64,000 bases of DNA from Symbiodinium sp. CCMP2592 (taxonomy: Eukaryota; Sar; Dinophyceae; Suessiales; Symbiodiniaceae), in the NCBI GenBank assembly GCA_905221615.1, contig CAJNDT010003846.1:371001-435000 (forward strand), in the 5' to 3' direction. The notes below the pieces were generated by a model. That model saw nothing but the letters and a program-made list of their open reading frames with translations, searched no databases and was not told the origin of the DNA. Shown here one piece after another: positions 43,471-57,930 of the stretch. The first letter of the stretch is position 1, and each line of letters starts with the position of its first letter. The translations under genes were made by a program, and so were the position numbers.

Positions 43471-43971
43471 GCCCCCCTGTAAGCCCTAAACCCTGAACCT
43501 TAAACCCTCAACCCTACCTTAAGCCCAAATAACCTACCTTGTTTTGGGACTTATATAAAGAAATCATATCAGGGGGCCCTAAAAAGGTAGGTTCCTGGTA
43601 ATCCCCCTCTGAGCCCTGAGCCCCTGCCTCTCCACTTCTGACCCGGGGCGCTTAGACTCGAGCTTGCCGGTCTCGTGCCTCCGACGCCTGGATTTCCCCA
43701 AAGGCTTCTTTCGTCCTTTGGAGTTTATACTTGGTTTCGGTGTATAGGGCCTTAGGGGATTTAGGTAGTCTGTAGGGATCTTGGGATCTAGAAGCTCAGG
43801 GGTGTTCTGGTGTTTGGTTTGGGGAGGGTTTATGTATAGTTTCGGCTTTCAGGGCTTCAGGGGATTTAGCGGCTTTATAGAGCCTTTTTAGGGGCTTTTT
43901 AGGGAGCTTTGATTGGGGTGTGAGGGGCGGGTTCAGCACAGATGGTGCCGTCGGGCGACGAAGCTTGTTCG

Positions 43972-44094
43972 CAGAGACTCCAATATCCATTAAGTAAGGA
44001 ATATACCTTATAAATTATAGTAGGGTCCGATATATGGGTTATGGTTTAAGGTATGTTTTCTTCGTTAAGGGATATTGGCATTGGAGCCTCTGGG
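43972..44094. repeat. PAL-C palindromic element
   Basis: CAGAGACTCCAATATCC and GGATATTGGCATTGGAGCCT. An ATTGG word is duplicated in the right arm. Confidence 0.8.
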
Positions 44095-44171
44095 TTATAA
44101 TGAAGGTGCGGGAAGTGACGCGTGCGAGGGTGTCTGGAACTCGGAGGGTGACTGCCGGTCCGGGAAGTGCA

Positions 44172-44355
44172 GCTACTATAGGGGCCTTATTAACTAGAAC
44201 AGGGTCTTGGGGCCCAGTATACCGTAATCATAATAAGGAATCCCTACAATAATCTTCCCTATATGGGACCTTCCGATAATAAGGGGTACCTTAGTTTGGA
44301 TCCCACTATTTAGGGTACTATATTAGGGTCCCCCTATTTTCGGAAAGTCCCTATA
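44172..44355. repeat. PAL-D element followed by half a PAL-E element
   Basis: PAL-D arm and core at 44174-44262 (GGGGCCTTATTAACTAGAAC) run straight into the right half of PAL-E (GGTACCTTAGTTTGGATCC to ATTTTCGGAAAGTCCC). A chimaeric junction. Confidence 0.7.
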
Positions 44356-44433
44356 CTAGCCCGGCATAAAAAAAGGCGAGCAGTTTTTTTGCTGGTCCGC
44401 CTGGGCTTTCTCTGAAGCCCAAGGCGGTGTACA

Positions 44434-44528
44434 TGGGTAGATGTCAAAATTGGGGTCCCTTTTTGGGGCACCTTAAATGTTAGTATAATAAGGAAGCAAA
44501 CAGGGACCCTAATTTTGAAAACCAGCCA
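44434..44528. repeat. PAL-A palindromic element
   Basis: TGGGTAGATGTCAAAATTGG and AATTTTGAAAACCAGCCA. More diverged than the other copies. Confidence 0.75.
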
Positions 44529-44659
44529 CATGGATGCTGAACCCGGTTTAGGGTCGCCGTGCCGAAACCAGAACCTGTGGACGCTTTACCCTCAACGGGT
44601 GGGCCTCAGACCCCAAAACCCTATGAGCCCTGAAGCCCCAAATCCTCTTCGCCACCGGA

Positions 44660-44768
44660 CCCAGAGACTCCAATATGCCTTAATTAAGGAATATACCTTA
44701 AATTATAGTAGGATCCCTAATATGATTTCAGGTATGTTCCTCAATTAATGGATATTGGAGTCTCTGGG
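44660..44768. repeat. PAL-C palindromic element
   Basis: CCAGAGACTCCAATATGCC and GGATATTGGAGTCTCTGGG with the inner AAGGAATATACCTTAAATTA. Confidence 0.9.
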
Positions 44769-45916
44769 GAGTAAACCCCAAAACCCTGTCAGCCCTCAAA
44801 CCCGAGACCCTCGCACCAGAACCTCTGATACAGTAAGCCCAACAGCCCTACAGCCCGAAACCCCTCGAACCCTAAACCCTAAACCCTAAACCCTGAACCC
44901 TAAACCCTAAACCCTAAACCCTAAACCCTAAACCCCAAACCCCTAAACCCTAGAGATCTCCTGAAACCCTACTGGTAAGCGCCGGGGGGCTTGGCAGACC
45001 ACTCGACGCTCTCTTCTCCGAGCCGCCGCTTGCATCTCCACTCGGACACCGGGCCACTGCCGGCCTCGTTGAGGGCTTGGGGGTCAGGGCTTCGGGTTTG
45101 GGGCTTTAGGGGTTTTAGGGTTTGGGGTTTAGGGTTTCGGGTCCTGGGTTGAGGGTTTAGGGTTTCGGGTCCTGGGTTGAGGGCTTAGGGTCCAGGATTG
45201 GTTTCAGAGAAGTAAGGTACGTTGCTTGAGCGTCCGTGTGCTAAGGATCCTAGCTGCGAGCCCTATGTTCTGAAACTCACACGACGCAACTTCTAAGTCA
45301 TACGACATACTCTAGTCTAGGACAGCTTACTTTATAGCCCAACATATTGAAAGTGCCCAAAGACTGGAACCGCGACCTGCTACGAAGCTGGACTCGAATT
45401 CTGAGCCGAATGCAGCAATTCTGCCGACTAGTCTATGTATGTTGCTGCATTTTCATTGAAGAAGGACATGATCGCTGTCGCTATTGCTGCCATGGATGCA
45501 CAAGACACAATAGTACAAATAGTGGGAACTGTGGGTAACCGCTGCAACGAATACACTGAGGACGAAAGATAGCAAAAGCTGCAAGATAGGTCCACTTACT
45601 AAGACCTGTTGTCGCCAGGAGCAGCAGCAACCACCAATGCCGGCATCTTAAATGGTCAGCTTGTCATTGGGTGTAAGACGATCTCGTAGGGTAGCAGTGA
45701 CAGAGGGCGACAAGTAGCGAGAGCGGTTCTACACGTCAGGCTTGATAATAAAACAAACAAATGCAGGAGACGACTTTCAATTCTTAATCGGCTTGTTGGC
45801 AATGGCCGAAACAGCAAGACCAACCAGAACATCAAATATCAAATAGCCAACCCTATATAAATCCTGCGCCCGCGAGCTAACCTCCAAACCCTAAGCCTCA
45901 CGCCCAAACCCCAAAG

Positions 45917-45990
45917 CCTGGGGCCTTAATAATTAGAATAGGGTTTTGGGGCTCAGTATACTGTAGTTATAATCAGGAACTTATTGAGGC
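45917..45990. repeat. PAL-D element, shortened
   Basis: GGGGCCTTAATAATTAGAAT with the core GTTTTGGGGCTCAGTATACTG. The right arm is reduced to TTATTGAGGCC. Confidence 0.7.
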
Positions 45991-46774
45991 CACTCTGCCA
46001 GCCTCCGGAAGCAGACCGACAGCAAACGGCAGGAACCTCAGCCACTGTTGGGGCGAGAAGGCTCGGACTTACAATTTAGGCGCGCAGTTTAGGGTCTAGG
46101 GTCTGGGGGTTTAGGGTTTATGGTTTAGGGCAATGTCAAGGGGATCAAGGTTTGGGGGCCTTGGTCCGTTGCAGGCAGTACCTTAAGCAGGAGTAACAAG
46201 AGAAAGACGCGGTGATGCAAGGAGGTTGTGGTTGCTTGACGTTCCCGCTCAAGGCCCTGAATACCTCGGAAGAATAAACTTAGCCCATACGTCGTGCTCT
46301 TCAGGAGGAAACCAAAGGGATCCAGATAGTCTTCGCTGATAAATGTCGTATGATCAGCCTTCTATTTCGCTTTCTGGAAACACCACCACGCCCCGCAGAT
46401 GGGGTATATAGGCGGTAGGTAGTAGGCGCCTCACTAGAAGCAACCCTGAATTAGGCAGTTCAGGCGGTGATAGTTTAGGGTTAAGTTTAGGTTCATGGCT
46501 TGGAGTCACAAGAACGACGATCCGAGTTGGAATTGGCGTAAGGCGATACCGCAAAGAAGAGAAGCCAGCTCCTCAAAAGGATCAGCTCAACATGACGGCG
46601 GGTGATATAGGATCCTTAAAGATTAGAATAGGGTTTTGGGATACACGTCTCTCTATCTGTACGTTTTTATGTATGAAAAGAAACGCTGAGGAAGAATAGT
46701 GGTAATTATGCATGCTTCTAAAGTATCACAATAGCGTGATCACTAGTATGGCACCCGTTCTCGTTCTAGAACTA

Positions 46775-46818
46775 GAAGCAACGACAACAACACGCATACT
46801 ACCACTACTACTACGAAG

Positions 46819-46911
<93 letters not shown>

Positions 46912-46912
46912 G
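46775..46912. repeat. (ACT)n microsatellite
   Basis: About 38 near-perfect ACT/CTA units from 46797. The poly-Leu frame is an artefact. The flanks do not match the ACT tract at 58869. Confidence 0.95.
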
Positions 46913-47784
46913 CCAGTGCCAAAAAAAAAGATCTGCGATCATTCTCAGGTGCTTTGCCGCCAGGCTACGGCCACGTCACCTGCTCGTCTACCATGGCAGC
47001 CATTGCAGCACGCAGCACAATGGCGAGGCTTCGGCTTGATGATTAATGATTGGGGATGATGCTGTGATGGTAACTATTATACCGCCACTGACGACCAGAA
47101 TGATCTTGATGCCACAGTCATTAAAGCAAAAGTCGCAGAATCACGGGCAATAGCTTCGTAAGACTGAATGGATAGGAGGGCTGCTTCCATGCCTCAACAC
47201 GACCATGCTGAAAGCCGAGATGCGACACACCATCCGCTCCAAGAGAAGTATTTACAGCACGGCGCAATAGCATCATGCAGTAACCGACGGTAATGTGCTT
47301 AGATCTAGCTAAGTCAACTTTACCGACCCCAATGCAGAACTTACGTGCAACATTTCGCGCTACTCGCTGTACTGCATCCTGACTTTGGCGCCTCGTTGGA
47401 GCCTACTTGGAGGCTCAGGGGAGTGGAGTGGAGAGTCAACGGGGACCTCTACCCTATAATGGGCTATATTTGGTATATAATCATAGCTATATTAAGGGTA
47501 TATACCTAGGGGTTATTATTACGGGTCAGCCATCGCGGGGAATCTCGAACACACTGCTTTACATCTTAAAGCTGCTGTAGGTGTAAAACCGAACACGCAT
47601 GCACTCTTAGAACGTCGTAGCCTGCAGAGATGCAGATTCAAATCGCACGCGAAGGCCATGCCGAACAGACAAACCTCCATCGCTGTCAGCAAACTCCCGA
47701 CTCAGAAGAAGTAGAACGAGAAGCAACCACAAACAAGCAAAACGAAGAAACCTAAACAAAGAGGAGTAATAAAGATGATCAGTT

Positions 47785-49040
<1,256 letters not shown>

Positions 49041-49111
49041 GGACAGTAACGAACACACCTGGGAGGGCCGTAGCCGTAGCCCGACACCCATAGCACAGCA
49101 AGCGCGTCCGC

Positions 49112-49912
49112 TTAACGACTGTACCCAGATGTGACGTGGAGCCGTACCAGGTAGACACCGTGCTGGAACTGAAGACGTTGGCCAACTCTGCTGAACCTGA
49201 GTCCCAGTGTCCCAATCTGCGCCTTGTCTTGTAGACAAGTCTGGCCCGGCGGCCCCCGAGAGGCCTCCCCCTCAAGAGAGGATAGCCCCTCTAGGCCCTC
49301 AAGGGCACCCCATAGCAAGAGGAGTCCCTGGAATGCCCGTCGGGGCCAGCATTGGGAGGATGCTGACGCGTTGTGAGTCACCACGTTGCGCCTAGCCTGT
49401 CCGGAGTCTGACTTGCTCCCAGGCGCTGGCGGCTGAACAGAAGTGAAGCGCAGAAAACACTCAACCGTGACGAAGAACTCTCGATCGCACTGGCTTCGTA
49501 GCAGCCGGTGGCAGTCCACTGTGCCGTTGAAGGAAAAACTAGTGCTCGAAGAAGACTGCATGAGAATACCAGACGATCCGTGTCCTTCTTGCGGAGGTGG
49601 ACCAGTTAAAGCGCAAAACCAGAGCGCCAGCAAAACTGCGCAGGAGAGACCGTGAGCTGTACCTGGGTGTCTTGTCGTGTAGCTGGAAAGTCGAAGAGAG
49701 GAGCGGAACGAGGCCTCAAATCGAAAGCTTCCTTCAGGATACCCAGGTGCAGAAGATGGCCAACCCATGACTGGGGCCGCCCCTTGAATGGCTTGGTGCG
49801 GCAGGTCCTTTTGTAAATGTAAAGGCATCGGCGGAGAAAAGCACTGAGGCACAGTCGACGCGCCTTCCGCTAGTTTCGCCGGAAAGAGAGAACTCGATCC
49901 GACTCCCATCAC
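49112..49912 (-). CDS. Open frame, doubtful
   Basis: A 266-codon minus-strand frame with one hydrophobic segment (LSCAVLLALWFCALTG). Length alone is notable in this stop-rich region, but the texture is Ser/Pro-rich, other frames are partly open, and no family is recognised. It might be a host exon or a decayed part of the element to its left. Confidence 0.25.
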   Translation of the reverse strand: MMGVGSSSLFPAKLAEGASTVPQCFSPPMPLHLQKDLPHQAIQGAAPVMGWPSSAPGYPEGSFRFEASFRSSLRLSSYTTRHPGTAHGLSCAVLLALWFCALTGPPPQEGHGSSGILMQSSSSTSFSFNGTVDCHRLLRSQCDREFFVTVECFLRFTSVQPPAPGSKSDSGQARRNVVTHNASASSQCWPRRAFQGLLLLWGALEGLEGLSSLEGEASRGPPGQTCLQDKAQIGTLGLRFSRVGQRLQFQHGVYLVRLHVTSGYSR

Positions 49913-50575
49913 CCCGCGGAAAGGTGAGAACCCTACCGCTTACCTCTTGCCAAGGTTGTATAACTGCAGAGAGAGGCCCGGGAATTGGGACCCGGTAGAT
50001 CACAGCGGCGCGCGGCTCCGGGAATAGCTATGGCTCAATAAGAGGACAGTCCCTTAAGCTTCGCAGAAGGGGGCCGTTGCGAGCCTCTAGCGTTGGTACC
50101 CAGAGCCCTGTTAGCAATGCTACACAGCCTGCTGTGATCCATAGCGGCTACAACAACAACAACAACAACACCGGAAGCAGCAGCAGCAAACGCAAAAACA
50201 GCAAGAATAATAAAATCGTGGATTTGTTTTCCCCCCCCTCGAAAAAAGCCTTAGCGAACGCTTGCCAAAGCCTCGGCAAGACATGTGTCACAGTAGCACC
50301 TCGGGAAGGCCTCTATCTTGGTTGCGTAACCTTCACACGAAGCCTCCCACGGCCCTGATTGGCCGGGAGGTTCTGACAGGGCCTGAGGCCTTGCTGAGGC
50401 CTTGCTAAGGCCTTGCTGCTGCTGAGGCCTTGCATGCTGTTGGCCTGCCCGGCCGAGAGTTTGCCAAGCAAGACTCACATGTCGGAACTGTCATTTCTCA
50501 CTAGACGCTCGGAGGCATCGCTTGAAGGGGGGTCTAGGGGGGTAACCAAGCCATGATAAAATGAAGAAGAACATG

Positions 50576-50998
<423 letters not shown>

Positions 50999-51437
50999 AA
51001 GCCCTGAACCCTTTGGCTCGCACGTTCTCTGAATTCCTCCTTTTTCCAATCGCAGAAATCCAACGGCCTCAAGCTGTACCTGACTCTCGCATCAGCTTCG
51101 TTGAATGTCGGCCTTGGCGTTCACGGGTTTCGGGGGCCTAGACTTGGGTTAGGCATTCATGCTTTCCGATCTGAGGGTCAAGGGTCATAGTAACCATCAT
51201 CGTCTGATCTGAAGATTCGAGGGTCTAGCGGCATGGTTAAGAATTAAGCTTTCTTGTGTGAAGGTAATTTTCTGCACGGGTCGCTAACAGAAAATCCTGG
51301 GAAGGGCGGGCAGTTGCCCGGACCCTCAGATCATCTACCCAAGACTCTTCTCACAACCGCTTCGGCGAAGACGTGGGTACGATGGAGCGTCCTGTTTCGC
51401 GATCGTCGGGCTCTTGGAGGATGACCCACCGATGCTC

Positions 51438-51545
51438 CCATGGACTCCAATATCCCTCAAATAAGGAATATATCGTAACTTATAGTAGGATCCCTCTTAT
51501 GATTTAAGGAATACTCGTTAATTAAGGGATATTGGAGTCTCTGGG
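51438..51545. repeat. PAL-C palindromic element
   Basis: TGGACTCCAATATCCC and GGGATATTGGAGTCTCTGGG with the inner TAACTTATAGTAGGATCCC. Confidence 0.85.
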
Positions 51546-51989
51546 CTCTTGCGCGAGCCCCAGAGCTGAAGCGCACTCTGCGGCTCGTGGTAACCCCAGG
51601 AAGCTCACGCGGTCTGGACAGAGCAAGCCCCTTTTTAGTACTGTTACATTACTAATAACTATAACAATGCGACTAAACCCATATACTACTCATACAGTCT
51701 AGCCTACCAATATACTATAATACGACCAAACCCTTAGAATAATCATACAGTCTAGCCACTCGTTCCTGCGCTCTGGTCACTCTGGTCTCGAAGCCTGTAC
51801 AGTTCCCGTCGAAGGCGCTCTTGAGCTGACCCTAAACCATGAGCCCCAAACCTTGAACCCTGAACCCTGAACCCTAAACCCCAAACTCCAAACCTTGAAC
51901 CCTCAACCCCTAAACCCTCAACCCCAAACAGTGAACCCTAAACCCTGAACCCCAAAAAACCCTAAACTCCTTTTGAGCTGAGGCCCGAA

Positions 51990-52045
51990 CCGGCCTGGAA
52001 AAGCTCCATGTAAGGCCCAAGCCTTGCCAAAGAGGTCACAAGGCG
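51990..52045 (-). CDS. Possible exon of a helical-repeat protein
   Basis: The minus strand reads LVTSLARLGPYMELFQA, an amphipathic helix between CCCTAAA and TTTAGGG repeats. It could belong to the same gene as 41548-41632. Confidence 0.25.
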
Positions 52046-52054
52046 GGGGGGGGG

Positions 52055-52330
52055 GAGCCTTAGGGTTTAGGGGCTTTGGGGGTTTAGGGTTTAGGGGCTT
52101 AGGGTTTAGGGGTTTAGGGGTTTAGGGCTTAGGGTTTAGGGGTTTTGAGGGTTTAGGGGTTTAGGGTTTAGGGGCTTAGGGTTTGGGGGTTTAGGGGTTT
52201 AGGGCTTAGGGTTTAGGGGTTTTGAGGGTTTAGGGGTTTAGGGTTTAGGGGCTTAGGGTTTAGGGGTTTTGGGGTTTTGGGGTTTTAGGGTTTAGGGGTT
52301 TTGGGGGTTTGGGGGGTTTGGGGTTTAGTA
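52055..52330. repeat. TTTAGGG-type array with long units
   Basis: Blocks of about 75 bp (GGGCTTAGGGTTTAGGGG to GGTTTTGAGGG) repeat about three times. Confidence 0.85.
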
Positions 52331-53264
52331 ATTAGAATAGGCATCCCTTTAAAGGGGTCTAGAAGGGTGTACTACAAGGGATCTATAAGGGTACAATAAT
52401 ATAGGGGCCTTAATTATTAAAATATGGTATGTATGACTGTTGAACAACATCGGAGTCCATGGCAGGCCAGTGGAAATACTGCGCTAAGGAAAACACTAAA
52501 ATGAGGCTTCGTGTCGGTGAGGATGAATAGCGGTGTTTTTGTTTCGCCACACCACCACTTAGACAACTTCCCAAAGCTGTGCCGCTTTGTCAGGTGGAGC
52601 GAGTCAACACCAGAATGCAGCATAGCACTGACTAGCGGAATTGTCGCTCCTAGACTCCAGGCCCCAAGCCCTACAATCCTAAAAACCACAACCGAAAGCA
52701 TTGCACACCACCACAACTCCATTCTGACTGTCAAGACCCCTATACAACCCAGAAAACTCTCGAAGGAACCACATAATAGCCCGATTCCTATCATGAAGGC
52801 ACCTTGCGCTATCCACTGAACCCCTAAACCTTAAACCCTAAACCCCAAACCCTGAAACCCCAAACCCTAAACCCCAAACTCCAAACCCCAAACTCCAAAC
52901 CATGAACCCTCAACCGTAAACCCTAAACCCCAAACCCCTGAAACCCAACCCCAACCCCGAATCCCCCGCTCTTTCGCTGCCCTGCTCCACCTGAGCGGCG
53001 ACGGCAACCGCGAAGACCGACCTGGGGCTTAGGGTTTTGTGTGTAGGGTTGAGGGCTTTAGGGTTTTAGGGTTTAGGGTTTAGGGCTTTAGGAATTTAGA
53101 GTTTTAGGGTTTAGGGTTTAGGGCTTTAGGAATTTAGGGTTTTAGGGTTTAGGGCTTTAGGGCTGTAGGGCTTTAGGGCTAAAGGTTGTAGGGTTTTTAG
53201 AGTTCAGGGTCTAGGGTTGAGGGTGAAAGCAAATAAGGATGAGAAAAGGAGGTTGAATGCTTAG

Positions 53265-53350
53265 TAGGTATACGACACTATACCCTCAAACCCCATTCCT
53301 GGAAAGGAATCCTTCTTCATCCTTTAGTGGAATGCGGTTTGAGGGCGTTG
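53265..53350. repeat. Hairpin with CCCTCAAACCCCATTCC arms
   Basis: It pairs with GGAATGCGGTTTGAGGG across a GGAAAGGAATCC centre. Confidence 0.7.
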
Positions 53351-53617
53351 TCTAGTATGACTATATCCAGGGACCCCAACGGAATAACACTGGCAATTAC
53401 CCGGCTTCTGGATAGGACGGTTCCCCAAACTGGAAGGGATTTGGTGTTTTAGGGTTTAATGCGGTTCAAGGATTGCGGCTCTGCCATCACGGTTACTGTG
53501 CGAGCTGGATCAATGGCAGCGATGTCACAGATCATGAAGACCATGCCCACATTAACGACCACGACGAAGATGATACAGAAGAGCGAAAACGTACTTTTAA
53601 CCTCATCATCAGCAGCA

Positions 53618-53657
53618 TGATGATGAGGATGATGATGATGATGACGATATCATGACC

Positions 53658-53689
<32 letters not shown>

Positions 53690-53735
53690 CATCAACGTCA
53701 CCACCACCACCACCACCACCATCACCAAACAAATA
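53618..53735. repeat. (ATG/CAT)n and (CAC)n trinucleotide tract
   Basis: GATGATGATG, then CATCATCATC and CACCACCACC runs. The tract is itself partly self-complementary. Confidence 0.9.
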
Positions 53736-53904
53736 CTATTCTGTATGATTTGTTTTGGAATTCCTAGTCTTGTTCTTATTGTCATGTTTTTTGCTGTCAT
53801 TGCTGTTATTCTTCTTCTTATCCTCATCATTACACGTTTTCTCTTGCTACTATTCTTGTGATTAGTACAACTTTTGCGATCACTATTATTGGTGTTTTTT
53901 ATTG

Positions 53905-54006
53905 GGGTGGTTGTCAAAATTATGGTCCCTTTTTGAGGTCCATAATATCGTACGGTACCTAATATTTAGGGTACCCAAAAAGGGACCAAACTTTTGACAA
54001 CCACCC
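53905..54006. repeat. PAL-A palindromic element
   Basis: GGGTGGTTGTCAAAATTATG and ACTTTTGACAACCACCC. It is followed at 54131-54203 by a truncated PAL-E. Confidence 0.85.
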
Positions 54007-54309
54007 ATAATCAGTCTTCGAATCCTCGAAACTTTGGGTAGGGATTCCTTAATATGAACTCTATTACAGGAACCCTGACCCCTACTAAACCCCCATAGGC
54101 TAAAACCCTTCTGGCCTCCTATGATTGCAATCCTATAGTACCCTATTAGTAGGATCCTTACAGTATCATGAGGACCCCAAATTTTCGGAAACTCCCGTTC
54201 GAATCCTCGAACCTTTGGCAAAAGCCTGCAATCCTCGAAGCAACGACACCTCTAAGGCAGGGTCCTCCTCCGTAGCGGAGCGCCAGTGGCAGTCGCCCAT
54301 CCTGTCATG

Positions 54310-54722
54310 TAAGGGCCTTAACAATTAGAATAGGATTCTGGGGCACATGTATACTGTAATTGTAGTAAGGAACCCCCAACACCTAGGGATTGGGGGCGTA
54401 GATTATACTATAATCCTGAAACGGCGCCCCCAAAACCGATGGTTTTGGTGTATATTACACTATAATCATTATACTATAATTATGAAAAGGAAGCTCTAAA
54501 ACCAAGGGTTTGAGGGTATATTATACTATAATTATGAAAAGGAACCCCCAAAAACCTAGGGTGTTGCGGTATATTATACTATAATATTAAAAAGGAACCC
54601 ACCAAAAAAGTAGGGTTTTGGTGTATATTATATTTTAATTATGAAAGGGTTTTGGGGTATATTAAACTAATAATTATGAAAAGGAACCCCCAAAACCCTT
54701 TACTAATTATCAAGGTCCCAAC
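54310..54722. repeat. PAL-D element with tandemly multiplied core
   Basis: The ends are ordinary PAL-D arms (TAAGGGCCTTAACAATTAGA; ACTAATTATCAAGGTCCC). The core, TATATTATACTATAATTATG followed by AAAAGGAACCCCCAAAACC-type sequence, is repeated about five times with a period near 65-75 bp, making the element about four times normal length. Confidence 0.85.
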
Positions 54723-54912
54723 AGTAGACAGCGGTGCGAAAAGATCTACGGATGAGGATTTCAGGGTGAAAGCTTAAGAGTAAGGGTGGTTCTTTCTCGA
54801 CGGATTAGGATTTAAGGGTGCGCATGGGGATTTAACGGTGAAAGCTTAAGATTCAGGGCGGATCTTTCGCAACGGATTAGGGATTTCAGGGTGAAAGCTT
54901 AAGATGTATGGT

Positions 54913-54942
54913 ACTTCTCTCTCTCTCTCTCTGTCTCTCTCT
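54913..54942. repeat. (CT)n run
   Basis: A short CT microsatellite with one G interruption. Confidence 0.9.
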
Positions 54943-56234
54943 TGTTTTTTCTGTAGGTCATAGGTGTAGCCTCTGCTTCGAGGGCTTCGGGGGTGCCTTT
55001 CGGGATGTTGAGGGCTTCCGGGGTCAACTTTTAAGCTGAAGTCAGAACCCGAATCCCAAAACCGCAAAACCCGAAAACCCTCAGAAAAAAAAAATCTAAA
55101 AAATCTGAAAGCCTCAGGGGCTGCGCTCCCAAGCCATCGAAACCTAAACCTGAAGACTCCGCTTCTCTGGAATTGGGGCTTCGAGATTCTTGTCCTCAGG
55201 GTCTTGCAAGGTTTTTGTAAGGGTTGTATAAGGATGCTATACGGGTTTGACAGGGTTTTGTAGCGATTTAGAGGAGATGGCCTAGCTCCCTAAACCCTAG
55301 ACCCAAAACCCTAAACCCTATGTCCATCCAACCCTTCGGCTCCAAAAACAACAGCGGCGGCACCTCTTCGCGAGGCCTTCGCGGAGTTCAGTCTCAAACA
55401 GTTTAGGGTTTAGGGTTTAGGGCTTAGGGCTGAGGGTTTAGGGTTGAGGGTTGAGGGTTTAGGGTGGAGGCATCAGTTTGGATTGATTGGGCCACGACAT
55501 GAGGCACGAAGATTCTGGGCAGGGCTTAGACAAGACCAGAGGGGAAGAACGGCGGAGACAGACACAGACAGCTTTAGCCAGCCAGCTTACTTGCTTGCTA
55601 GATGAAGTAGATAGACACGTAGATACTTATGTACGGAGATACATAGATCCATAAAAGCATTGGTACAAAGATACATAGGTATATGGTTGCATAGATGCAT
55701 AGATGCATACAAACAACCTTTGTCCGTTTATATGTCTGTACGAACATCACGAGATGAGATCTATTTGTGCATCCCATCCCTAGCCACAGGGACATGCAGT
55801 TTTGATGCTCGGATTCATTCCCCCGAACCCGTAAAGTTTAGGGCTTTTAGGGTCTAGGGTTTAGGTTTTCTTGGGCTTTGGGTTTAGGGTTTCTTCGGCA
55901 CCGGGTTAACCGCTCCGGTTCTTCCTTGCATGCTCGTTAATGCACGAGCTGCTCTTCCTGCGAATGCTGCTGCGCTATAACTCTGGCTCTTGTTACCGGC
56001 TGTTGATGTTAAGAACATGAGCGCAATTATCATTAGCGAGACCATGGTTGTGATTCCTGGAGTTGTGGGAAACAACAGTGCGCGTTACTACTACTGTGAG
56101 CCCCAGAAACAGCAGCAAAGACAACACGAGAAGCAGGAGCAAATGTAGTAGCACTAGTCTCCGTCTTCGAAGTCGCAGGCGTAGTTTTGCTCGTTGTTTT
56201 CGTGGTACTGCGACACCCCAAACCCGACTGCCTA

Positions 56235-56345
56235 CCACCACGATTATTACGATTATTGTTATTACAATTATTATGATTATTCTTATTGTTACTATTATTC
56301 ATATTATTGTTATTATTGTTACTATTATTGTTCTCATTATCTATG
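56235..56345. repeat. (ATT)n-like tract
   Basis: ATTATTACGATTATTG and related triplets. The Ile/Leu/Val plus frames here are artefacts. Confidence 0.8.
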
Positions 56346-56449
56346 AAGCTGCACAGCCAGAGCGCAACATGGCATCGTTTGAGGCCCCGTCGGCAGCTCG
56401 CTGGGCTCCCCGAAGACGACGTGCCAAAGGAACTCCATGACCTCATAGA

Positions 56450-56504
56450 AAAATATAATACAATATAGTGTAATATAATATAATCTAATAATAATAATAT
56501 AATA

Positions 56505-56537
<33 letters not shown>

Positions 56538-56810
56538 ATATATTATATTATATATATATATATAGATAGTGTGTTAATGCAGTATAAAAATATTGAAATA
56601 TGTTAATATAACAGGACAACAATATGATAATATAATAAGAAAAACAAAAAATGTAATAACAAAAAATTGTTAATGTAACAATAAAATAACATAGCAGCAT
56701 GATAACATAATAATATACTAATATAAAAATATCATAATAGAATAATCTAATATAATAATATGATTATATCAAAAAATATAGCGAAATATAATGCAAAATA
56801 GTGTAATATG
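56450..56810. repeat. AT-only low-complexity block
   Basis: TAATATAATATAATAATAT and (TA)n runs (56500-56566). No coding capacity. Confidence 0.95.
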
Positions 56811-57359
56811 ATGTTGATTTAAAGGTTTAGAGGTGTTAGGGGAATTAGGAGTTTTAGTGTTACGAAACAAAGGCTTGGGGTGCGGGGCTCTAGGACTCTA
56901 GGGCTGTAGTGTCTTCGGGTTTAGGAGTTTCAGGGTCTTGAAGTTCCTTGCATTGTGGCTGCGGTATGTCTTGATACATTCTCCTTCAAGCATGTAGGTG
57001 TTTTTGACAAGTGGGGATTCGGAAGCTTAAAGTTGAAAGGTCCTTGGGAATTGAAGGGTTCAGAGCACCCGGTTTAGTAGTGAAGTTTACGGCTTTTCAC
57101 TGATAGAGTCTGGGTTAGGGCTTGGGGATAGCGGCATTGCCAATACAGCGTGTAAGAGTCAAGTGTCGTGTAAGACTGAAGAGAGCAAATAGCAATCATG
57201 GGAGCAACACAGTCTTCATCGTGCACTGACATCAACAACACCAACGCCATCGTTATCCTAACCATCCTCAGCTGCAGCGTGGTGATCTGTATGAACCATT
57301 GTTGCAGACAGACCCCATCCTGAAAAGCACAAGCGTGACGATGCAGTCTTCTTATTCAT

Positions 57360-57520
57360 TCATCATGCTACGACGACGACTGCGACGGTGGTCACGACCA
57401 CGACCGCACCTGTCACGACGACAACAACAACGAGGACGACTAATATTACCACTGCTACCAGCTGCCACTACGGCCACTGCTCTCCTCCTCTTACTGCAAC
57501 ACACCAGGCACCACAACGAC
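57360..57520. repeat. ACG/CAC-rich trinucleotide tract
   Basis: CGACGACGACTGCGACGG and ACCACGACCGC-type sequence, a decayed microsatellite. Confidence 0.6.
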
Positions 57521-57789
57521 CAGCAACTGTCTTAAGAAACGGTGGCCCGCAGCATGCAGAGGCATCCTTGCAAACAATGGCTGTCCCTAAACCTTAACCC
57601 GAGGTTCCAGCATAGCAGGGCTTGGACCCAACCTCGGACGGGTGCATGCACAGCACTCGGTTCACATGGGAGTGTGCGAAAATTAAGGGTACCTTAGTTT
57701 GGGGTCCCTATAACAGGCCTCCATATCAGAAAAGCCGTCGAGGGCTTAGGACTTGTAGGTAGCGGGATTCCGGATTGGGAGCTTTGGGG

Positions 57790-57930
57790 TTTAAGGTCAT
57801 ATTAGTATACTGTTGTATTACCATCTTCGTATATTACTACATGATTATTGTTTTATTCTAATATTAAATTAGTGTATTATTGCATTACTATATTATTGTA
57901 TTATTATACTATTATACTATTGGTTTCGAG
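57790..57930. repeat. (ATT)n-like AT-rich block
   Basis: TATTATTGTATTATTATAC and similar. Confidence 0.85.
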
